Origin: Euptelea pleiosperma | Lineage: Eukaryota; Streptophyta; Magnoliopsida; Ranunculales; Eupteleaceae | Length of the DNA: 64,000 bases | Assembly: GCA_035048495.1 (NCBI GenBank) | Contig: CM068548.1 | Coordinates: 10,157,464-10,221,463, forward strand | Direction of reading: 5' to 3' | In this document: piece after piece, positions 55,905-64,000 of the stretch | Position numbering within the stretch: position 1 is the stretch's first letter | Layout of the letters: each line of letters opens with the position of its first letter | The notes under the pieces: model-generated | The model's input: the letters and a program-made list of their open reading frames with translations, nothing else | What the model was told of the DNA's origin: nothing | Databases searched by the model: none | Position numbers and translations under genes: made by a program

Positions 55905-57262
55905 CTTGTTACATCGCAAGCTTCATTCCAAGTCCATCATCCATTAGTAGCCGCATCAATTCTTCAAGTGCGAGAGTTGGATGAGTATCATTCAATTGTA
56001 CTGCAACCATGCAAGGAAACCCAGACCACCTATCACGATTATAAACTTATGGCAGTATGGTTTAAAAGTGGCTGTTATAACGGTAACACCTCAACCCGGT
56101 TACGCTAGTTCAAAAATAATGTCCAAAACGAAAAAAATAAAAAAAAGTGCGTAGTGTAAATAACAGCTTTTATTTTGGAAAAAAACATTATTTTACCGTT
56201 ATAGAAGTTATCTTTAAAAATAATAATTTTATGTCCTTTTTTTTAGTCAAATGTGACTGATGAGATCCATTATAATGGACATAACAGTGGCGTTAAGAGT
56301 CCGTTATAACATTATAACTGGCCATTTAAAACCTTGATATACGAAGCATCAACATTATGCCTTGTGCATGGACTGCGCGCCAAATGCTGCAAGAAGCTTG
56401 CAAATGGATTAGCATGTCGTTTCTTTAACAGAGAGAAAATCCCTTCATGCTGCATCTCAATTCCCAAACTGTTGGTATTAGATAAGAGGAAATGAAATGT
56501 CAATCTTTCAATTTAAAAAAGAATGCCCTTCATGAAATTTATGGAGTTAAATTAGTTACCATTACTCCAATATGTATTATTTGAATAAGTATGGAGATTA
56601 TATATGGACATTGATATAATTTCAAGAGATTAAAAGAGAACATAGAAAGAACACAGTGCTAGAACTAATATACCTGAATTGAAATGCTGCAAAGAAAACT
56701 TGGTGCTTCAGTCGTAAAAGCTTTCCATTTTCCGTCGCACCTCCAGGATATAGCAATGCTGCACAAATCTGCAATGGGACAATAAGTTTTTCATCAGGCG
56801 AACATATGATATGCATCCAATGACAGCACCAGTGAGAAGGAGCACTTTGGTGTAAGTTGATCAAGGCTTTAAAAGGGCGAGAAGAAGGCCGAAAATGGCT
56901 TGGATTGAAATAGTAGAAGATTTAAACATGCTTTATATGCAGTTGAATGGTGAAACAGGCCGGATTCATGTTGTTGATCCCAAAATTACTGTTAAACCCA
57001 CGCAGAAGGGCATAATGGCTTCAATTTTAGCCTTTGGGCCAAGATATTGGATAACCAACCTACTGAGCTCTAGAATGAAGCGGTGCAGGTGCAGCAAATT
57101 CATATTGTCCATCATAAAACTGTAATAAGTCAAAATCTTCCTTCCCAGAGACAAATACTAACATTGTTTTGGTCTTGTATCCATGAATTGGCACATGCAC
57201 ATCATAAGCCAGTGCTTGAAGAACCTCCCCCCTCAACCCACTTTCAATTGTCATCAATTTAG
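55905..57262 (-). pseudogene. Alpha-glucan phosphorylase pseudogene, copy C
   Basis: Three exons on the minus strand: about 57262-57060 (GEVLQALAYDVHVPIHGYKT, DGQYEFAAPAPLHSRAQ), about 56790-56660 (ICAALLYPGGATENGKLLRL) and about 56030-55910 ([20 protein letters not shown]). Intron positions match copy A where both exist. Frameshifts and the loss of all other exons make it non-functional. It stops near 57262, where copy A continues upstream. Confidence 0.87.
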
Positions 57263-58979
57263 AAAAAAAAAACTATTGCTTATCTCGCCGTTTCCTTTCA
57301 AGAGCTCTGGTCTTGTGTGGTTCTGACACTGTTGGCAATTTCGTTAATACTTGTTATGTCCTTTTTTCACCAACAAGTCTGTTAATATCCATTGTGTCCC
57401 TTTAGTACCGTTTGAGCTTTTGACGATCCGAAGGCTCCATGAAAGAATCTGCTACTTGTTCTATATCATGAAATCAGAAAACTGGATATTAAAAGCATGA
57501 AAACAAAAATCAATCAACAGCATGAAATATTAAAAACAACATGAGAGAGAAAGAAAGATGATCGGGGGAAAGAGAATGGTAGAAAAAATATCTTGTGCGT
57601 CCTCCAATCTTCAAATTTTGAAATCCCCCATCCCAAAAAGCCACGTGGAGCACTCTTATAGGCCCACTGATCTTATCAATCTTTTTTTTTATTACATATT
57701 AAATATAATTATTAAATAATATATAAGATCGGATATTATCGAATCAAATACATCAATATCCAAATCCATATCTAATTAAAACTATTCCGAATATTAAAAA
57801 GATATCCAAATCCAAATTTGATATCCGAAATTATCAGATAATATCCGATTTTTTGAATACGGATTCTAATCGAATTTGAATTTTTGACTATCTATTGACA
57901 GCCCTATAAAAGACTTTCATCAGAGACTTCGATACGAGTGCACGGGTATAATTGTAGAAAATTATGAAAAACTTGTTTAATGCATAAACTTTTTAAAAAT
58001 ATAATGTTAAGAAATTTTTTAGCTAAAAGCCCAATAAACAATCACAGTCCTATTGTAGATAATGTGGGTAAATCAGTTGGGTTTGGGTAAGCTTAACCCC
58101 CAACTTATAGCTATGGGTTTAGTACCGGGTTTGGGTATGAAAGGATAATTTTGTCATTTAATAAGGTTATAATGAAATGATTAATTATAAAGATATTTCT
58201 TTTATTTTAAAGGTTTTATTAAAAGTTTAGTGGTCCAAAGTTTGAACTTGATCTTTTGCGTTTTAAAAATGCAAGGCTCGTAAACTATAAGCAATAAGCA
58301 AGATTCCAACCGCTTCTACTTAACGTGACAAAAAAAACCAAAAATCCAGAAACTGATTTCCAATAAGCTATAAGTTGATTTTTAACTTATTTTAAACTTA
58401 CCCAAACACTGCCTTAGTATTTCTAATTAGGTGAAAGGTAGTCAGTCAATGCAAGCTTCAAATCCTTGGGTTTTTCTGACAAGTGGGATGCAAGGAAAGA
58501 ATGCGGGTGAGTAAGTAGGGGGACCAAGTAGATGTGGGTGAGGATAGAAGACCAATCGAATTGACAATGTTTACAGCACCACATGGCAACTCTTTGGGCC
58601 CCCATTGACTCACAAATGTTTTGTCCACCTCTTGGTGGACCACCCCCGGTCACCGGTTCAACCAGCCGGGTCAAGTGAGTTACAAGAATGTGAAAAGCTT
58701 TTTACAGATTGCTTGGTCGGGATCAACCCAACTCAGTTTTGTTACTGGGTCACTGGTTGAACCAGACGGGCCGGGTTTAATAACATTGGCCTAGAGCACC
58801 AAACCTATATCTTTAAGATTAGATAGACCGAGAATTAGCCAAATCTAAAGTCCTAGCTGCCCACCCAATTGTATCCTTTTGAGTGTGCTGGCAGTACAGC
58901 TCAGCCGCACCAATTTAGTAAGCTGCACATTCAGGGACTACCACCAATACATGGATGGTAGAGAGTTAAACTTACATGG
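57263..58979. other. Gene-free stretch
   Basis: 57300-57460 is an inverted copy of 44810-44970. 57720-57900 is a degenerate ATCCGATATC/GATATTATCGA run. 58430-58660 has open minus frames without domains. 58620-58775 is GGTTCAACCAGCCGGG-type low complexity. No gene is seen. Confidence 0.45.
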
Positions 58980-59765
58980 AAAAACGGTAACGCCTTAATC
59001 TGTTGTACCGTTACAACGGCCCCTTTTAAACCTTGTTAAAACTAAATTAAGTTTTTTTTTTTTAAATAAAGAATGGGTTGTTCCAAGTTCACTTGTCGTT
59101 GGACACTTAAAGTGTCTAACAATTAATGAGAGTTCTAGGCTACCTTAGGAATATAACCATTTTTGAAAAATAAAACATACAAAAAGAAAGGGGGAAAACC
59201 GATTGACATGGTCTCTTGGTTTCCTTAGGTACACATGTCACAGTATTATTGGAGTTGGACACTACAACTTTCCTAAAAGTGATACAGTTTTGGGCAATTT
59301 CCAAACGATTGAGCCATTCCAAAATTATGAATGGCCCAAAATCGTTCCTACTTTGACAATTTTAATAATGTTTCAAAATTGTTCCAAAATGACTTTTTTT
59401 AGTATAAATTTATAATATATCATTTATTTTATTGAGGTTTTTAAAAAGACAAACCGTGTAACGAAAAAATTAAGATCATTCATAGAAAAATCTACATAGT
59501 TCAAACCGAAGAAACACGTTACCAAGCCAAGTACATTACTCAAACATACACTTCTTTTACTTAATTTTTTTAATATTCTTCTTCTAGGCCCTGGCCCTAC
59601 CCTGACCTGACCTTGACCCTTGAGGGTAGGGTTAGGGCCTTATCAGTTCAAGCCCTTTAAGGGCTAGGTCCGGGCTAGGGCCTCACCCTTATAAGCGAAG
59701 GTAGGGCTAGGGTTGGGATAGGCCCTACCTTGGCCCGGCCCTTTGACAACCGTAATAAGGACCAA
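58980..59765. other. Gene-free stretch with repeat scraps
   Basis: 58980-59035 is a TAACGG element end (GGCCCCTTTTAAACCTTG). 59200-59400 has open frames without features. 59585-59760 is degenerate CCCTACC/GGTAGGG sequence. Confidence 0.45.
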
Positions 59766-59940
59766 GCTTGAGGGACTTGCCTTTTTGCACTCGTCTTTTT
59801 ACTCATGCTCTCGGCTGTGGATTTCAAGAATCCAATCCATGCTAGAGTTCTTGGGCACGGATTCCGAGAATCCAACAACCAGTACTGTTGGATTTTTGAA
59901 ATCCACAAGCGAGAGCACGAGTGAAAAAAGCCAAGTCCCC
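59766..59940. mobile_element. Foldback MITE
   Basis: GGGACTTGCCTTTTTGCACTC and GAGTGAAAAAAGCCAAGTCCC are inverted ends. The arms continue through GTGGATTTCAAGAATCCAA and its inverse. Similar core at 15780-15890. Confidence 0.75.
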
Positions 59941-60891
59941 TGATTTCGTGGTATGTTCTAAACTAATGTTTGTACAATAAGGATGGTTCTTATGATGATG
60001 GATGGACACAATCGAGTATGAGATGTGTTAGAGTAGTTTATTTTTGGATTCTAAAGAAGACAAGGTTCTTCTAGAAATTAGGTTTAAACTTTAAAATTAG
60101 AATTTAGAATTGAACCCTCATTTCTTTGGATGCGATGGCGGCATTTCACAACCCAAAAATCTCAAATTAATGTTGTATAATTTGAAATCAACAAGATCAG
60201 AAGCATAAACGCAAAAGGAGAAAATGAAAAAAACTCTGCCAAGTGGGTTGCCAATGACCTGCTCCATTTTCACTTGTAGCCTCTAGTAAAGGTGGCAATT
60301 TGGCCCGCCAGGCCTGAGTCGGGTCCGGACCTAACTTGAGCCAGGCCGAAATGGAGTCGGGTCGGGCCATATTGAAAGTTCGAAGTCCAGGCCTATCTCA
60401 TGGTCTGATCGTAGGTCAGGCCTTAGACCGAGAATGGACTTCTGGGTCGGGCCTATTTTTAAGAAAAAAGTTATTTTTAAGGGGCAGGGCTTTAAAATTC
60501 AACTTTTTAGGAGGGGGTAAACTCTTTTTTTTTTTAATTTTTTTTGGGTTTTGGTCTGGCCCGACTTAGTGTTCGGGCTTGGACAGGTTGAAGCTTGAGG
60601 ATCCCAACCCAGGCCATGCCCAAAACCCAAAAATAGGGTTTTCTCAGGTCGGGGTCAAGTTTCAGACCCACAAAAGCCCATTTTTGTTTGAAATTTTACT
60701 TCTTTTGAATTTTTTAAATTTTAGCAATTTTTTTAGAGCAATGTGAGCTTGAAAGAAAGAGAGAATTTGAAAAAAGGGGGCTTATTCTCACCGGGTCAAG
60801 CTTGGGTTTTTCTAGGTGGGTCTCTGGTGTTGGGCCGAGTTCAGTTTAGGGCCTGGCTTGGGGGAATCCGGGGGACCGGGGTAAGGGTGGC
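59941..60891. repeat. Low-complexity GGCCCG/CGGGCC run and flank
   Basis: 59941-60295 is plain intergenic sequence with no feature. 60295-60890 is dominated by degenerate GGTCGGGCC/GGCCCGAC words on both strands. The ORFs it creates are compositional. Confidence 0.55.
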
Positions 60892-61095
60892 AATTTGGCC
60901 CGTTGGGCCGGTCCCAGACCGGGACTAATTCGAACCTGTTACCAAGCCCATTGGCCTGACTATGGACCGAGCCACTGGCTGGGCTTGGGTTTGAGTTTTG
61001 AAGTGAATCCCGTGGCCCAGCCCAAGTAGCCTGCAGTCCGGCCCAACTTAGGCCCGGTCCGAGACCAGCCCAACGGGCCGAATTGCCACCCTTGG
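60892..61095. mobile_element. Foldback repeat, AAGGGTGGCAATTTGGCCCG ends
   Basis: AAGGGTGGCAATTTGGCCCG at the left, CGGGCCGAATTGCCACCCTT at the right, nearly perfect inverse. The middle is GGCCCG-rich. About 200 bp. Confidence 0.75.
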
Positions 61096-61140
61096 TCCGG
61101 CACCATGATTCATAATTTCAAGCCAGATCCTTATAAAAAA

Positions 61141-62676
61141 GGGTAATTTAGTATTACCCCCCTGATATTCAAAAGTATTTTGTATAACCCCCTTGAAGTT
61201 TGCAACGGCTGTAAGACCCCCCTTGACCCAGTCTGGACGTTGTCAAACTCACAGTGCACCGTCACTATTTTTGTAAGAAGACTATTTTATCTTTTCTCTC
61301 TCTCCATCTCCCTGTAACCCGTCATCGCCCAATAAAGTCTGTTTTGGCTCTGTTTTCTTCTTTTTAGTATTACCTTTCTCTCTCTTACTCTCCATATAAC
61401 TCCATGCTCTCATTGAGAATGGAGTCGTAAACTGCGCACACCACCATCACATGAACTCACCGATTCTAGGTTTTGCTAATGGCAACCGTAGAGAAGTCCC
61501 AAGTTGAAATAGAAGAAGAGGATCTGCGTCGTTCCGTCACCACAAGTGATGTGTATTCGCAGCTCTGGATTGATGGGTTGCAATGAGAAGGCTTTGCCTG
61601 CGACAACCATATAGGATCATCCTGTGACATGAAATTTTTGTGTTATCAACTTATGATTTATTAAAGGATAAAGGGTGATTCTTTTTGAAAGAAGAGGACC
61701 AATGTTGATATTTTCCAAGATTTTTTGGAGAGAGAATTTTGGAGAAAAATATGCACAATGTAAAGAGGGTTAATGGTTTATTTTATTTTTTTTGGGCGGT
61801 GTGCTTGAGTTGGGATTGCTTGTGTGATTGAGAGAGAGGATATCTTCGGCTGCTTGTAAAATGTACGCTAGACAAAAGTGGGGAAAGTAATAAACAGCAA
61901 CCGGTTTTAATGAATTAAAAAAAACCATACAACTTAACAAAGAAAATCTGATGGAACCCGGACAGATCATTCGTCCAATCCGGTGCCTATAATAGTGGAC
62001 AAATTTGGAAAAGATTCTGTAAGCTAATTTGCTTACAAGAAGGTTTGCAATTGACCCAAACACAATCACCTAGAATTGACCCAAGTAAGAATCCACTAGG
62101 AAAGCCCTAGAATAGCTAAGAAATTCGAACAAACCAACCATAATAACATAATGCTCGTTCCAGATGTGGGCTTTCAGTTAGTAAACCCACCGCTCGGTTC
62201 TTGTTCCCATTTCGATGACGGGATGAATAAGTTGATGAGGTGGGTTTCATTGAAGGCAATGAACAAGTTCTTCTCCCTCCAAACACTCTTCGTCCATGAA
62301 AATCTGTCTGTATCTGTACTTCGCACCACAATACAAAACGCTCAATCTCCACTGTAAAAAAAAAATAATGAAGAACAGAATAAGAAATCCAAAAATAATT
62401 TAGTTGAAGAGAATCCAAGAGGGTATTATGGTGATGAACCTTCTGATACGACTAATTAGGAAATGGATGGAGTCAACGGTGGTTCATCGATGAGGTTTGG
62501 AGCTAGCGAACAGTCTTTTTACTAAAGGGTAAAATAGTCTTTTTATGGAAATAGTGACGGTGCACTGTGAGTTGACAACGTCCAGACTAGGTCAAGGGGG
62601 TATTGCAACCGTTCCAAACTTCAGGGGGGTGATACAAAATACTTTTGAATGTCAGGGGGGTAATACTAAATTTCGC
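61141..62676. mobile_element. 1.5-kb element with about 150-bp TIRs (MULE-like)
   Basis: 61141-61295 and 62519-62676 are inverted repeats, about 88 percent alike by eye (TTTAGTATTACCCCCCTGA, CAAAAGTATTTTGTAT, GTCTGGACGTTGTCAA). The flanks are A-runs, so a TSD cannot be read. The interior is more gene-like than other MITEs: a 35-codon ATG frame at about 61480 (MATVEKSQVEIEEEDLRRSV) and a 100-codon minus frame at 62418-62116. Neither resembles a transposase or a family I know, so a captured gene fragment is possible. Confidence 0.75.
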
Positions 62677-62844
62677 AAAAAAAAAAATCGAGCCAGATTT
62701 GGGTGGATCGAAACTCGGGGTCGGACTGGGTTTTACCTGAAAAATTGTTCCGGTTTTTGGGGCTTTGAGCCAGAATATAGAACCCTCCCGTGCACCGACT
62801 CCTACTACTAGAAAACCTTTGCCAACAGCCACGGTGTGAGGGAA

Positions 62845-63181
62845 GCCGATCACAGCCCACAATACGAGCCATGTGGCCACTCTTTGTGGACGCTGACCGT
62901 ATGGATGTTTGGCCAATCACTAGGTGGACCTACAAACCAAAAATAAACCTGATCAGTAATTTCTAAGCGTTGAATTGAAGTTATTTTAAAGGGTAGATTT
63001 TAACCGTAGGAATTTGAGCATTTTGAGCGTTATTTGGGTACAAAGAACCAAAGGTTATAAATCACTAATCAGGCTGATTTTTGGTTTGCAAGTCCACCGT
63101 GGGACTGGCCAAACATCTATACGGTCAGCGTCCACTAAGAGTGTGCCACGTGGCTCTTACTGTGGGCCGTGATCCGCTTCT
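62845..63181. mobile_element. Palindromic G-box MITE (family 1) abutting the next gene
   Basis: Left GAAGCCGATCACAGCCCAC, right GTGGGCCGTGATCCGCTTC are inverted outer ends. The usual arms GATGTTTGGCCAATCACTAG and ACTAATCAGGCTGATTTTTG lie inside. It ends about 50 bp before the start codon at 63232. No TSD seen. Confidence 0.82.
63147..63152. promoter_or_regulatory. G-box (CACGTG) in the MITE end
   Basis: GCCACGTGGC, the strong palindromic G-box bound by plant bZIP and bHLH factors, sits in the right MITE arm 80 bp before the start codon. The sequence is seen; use as a promoter element is inferred. Confidence 0.45.
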
Positions 63182-63231
63182 TTGAAACCCTCCTACTACT
63201 ACTATCCGTTCTTCTTTGAAACCCTGGCGCT

Positions 63232-63489
63232 ATGTTTGCACTCCTTAACAAATCCTTCTCCACAACTGTACTACGGACACTTACCCTGGAACGATTCACC
63301 AGAACACTTAGCTGTAATACTAATAACCCTCTCTCTCTCTTTCACACACACAAACACGTCTTCTTATTCAGTTCTCGTGTTAAATTTACAGATGTTGGGG
63401 ACGCGAAGAAATTCGAAATCTCATCTGAAACAAAGCCTAGTTTCATCCACCCGACTGCAATCGTTCATCCGAATGCCGTTATTGGTCAG
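63232..63489 (+). CDS. LPXA: UDP-N-acetylglucosamine O-acyltransferase (LpxA-type), first exon, gene runs off the window
   Basis: Exon 1 encodes 86 residues and ends CAG|GTACTC, phase 0. Residues 1-65 are rich in Arg, Ser, Thr and Leu and start MFALLNKSFSTTVLRTLTLE, fitting an organelle (in this family mitochondrial) targeting peptide. SFIHPTAIVHPNAVIGQ at 70-86 is the first left-handed beta-helix hexapeptide turn of LpxA, which moves a hydroxyacyl chain from ACP to UDP-GlcNAc, the first lipid A pathway step; plants keep this enzyme. The catalytic His and remaining helix would be in later exons. A second plus frame over the same bases (63182) is a shadow. The start is the only ATG that precedes the targeting sequence in this frame. 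Confidence 0.85.
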
Positions 63490-64000
63490 GTACTCTCACT
63501 CTCACACACACACGCGGGGGGGTGTCTTTACTCTTAATGATTAATTTAACCATGATTGGATTTTAGTGTTAAATATTGATGATATTTGATCTGGGTTTTC
63601 GACAAGTTTGTTTTAGAATCTACCCATTGGTTTTTATTTACTCTGTTCTTAAAAATTCTAGTGTTAATCACCACATTTCAAGTCTTTAGACTACAAAAAG
63701 TGATCCTTTCGCATTTGGGTGTCACCATGGATGGGCTAAACGCATCATTTTGGGTGTTAGATTTGTTACCGTTGGTCAAATTTGGTAAGAAGTTTTAAAT
63801 TGCCCGATGAAAGTGTATCCCAGGATAACGCTTTGAAAGGTAACTCCTTTTATTTTTGGGAGTTCACTTGTGCTGGGTTTTGTTTGAAAAAGCATTCAAC
63901 ATGCTTATGGCAGCCAGTGCCTTGCTACTTAAACCTTGTTACAAAGGCCACTGAGAGGTTTAACACTACCCTTGTGTTAGTTAATGGAATACTATGGCCT
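63490..64000 (+). other. Intron 1 of the LpxA-type gene (incomplete)
   Basis: Starts GTACTCTCACTCTCAC with a short CA repeat. No hexapeptide-type exon is visible before the window ends, so the intron is at least 511 bp. Confidence 0.6.

Noticed and set aside
60336..60928. Open frames near 60.3-60.9 kb
   Set aside because: Products of GGCCCG low-complexity sequence.
63182..63544. 120-codon plus frame
   Set aside because: Overlaps the LpxA exon in another frame and has no domain.

Overview
This looks like nuclear DNA of a flowering plant. It is AT-rich, genes are sparse and split by GT..AG introns, and most of the window is layered repeats: MITEs, SINEs, a LINE, Ty1/copia remnants and segmental duplications. 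The genes are plant types: a USP-like/receptor-like kinase, an intronless CC-NB-LRR resistance gene and a plant LpxA-type acyltransferase. Nothing seen fixes the order or species. It does not look like a grass; that is an impression only.

Layout. 1-14.4 kb: gene-free, dominated by a tandem segmental duplication (about 1-4.5 kb and 9.2-14.4 kb) and a second tandem duplication (6.1-7.0 and 7.0-8.7 kb), both broken up by younger insertions with readable target-site duplications (TSDs). 14.4-19.3 kb: more MITEs. 19.4-27.4 kb: one complete nine-coding-exon gene for a kinase with an N-terminal USP-like domain (751 residues). 27.7-30.1 kb: a relic of the 3' end of an NLR gene, a foldback MITE, and an internally deleted Ty1/copia element that keeps RNase H, a polypurine tract and LTR sequence. 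31-34.3 kb: a duplicated block hit by nested foldback elements. 34.4-37.4 kb: a decayed multi-exon alpha-glucan phosphorylase pseudogene. 38.1-41.4 kb: a complete CC-NB-LRR gene on the minus strand. 41.6-57.3 kb: a long-TIR element behind the NLR, more copies of the 31-34 kb block, a LINE 3' end, a solo LTR, two further phosphorylase relics, a CACTA-like terminus and a 179-bp tandem array. 57.3-62.8 kb: repeats, including a 1.5-kb element with about 150-bp inverted repeats. 63.2 kb to the end: first exon of an LpxA-type UDP-GlcNAc acyltransferase gene that runs out of the window.

The three genes are unrelated in function. The clearest structure is the repeat layer. A MITE family built of degenerate TAACGG units has CAAGGTTTAAA-type ends and 8-bp TSDs at five copies, two of which have an empty site in the duplicated paralogous segment; this fits a hAT-type element. 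A second, more numerous palindromic family carries a G-box (CACGTG) near its ends; one copy stops about 50 bp before the LpxA start codon. All coordinates, joins and alignments were read by eye; no search or alignment program was run.
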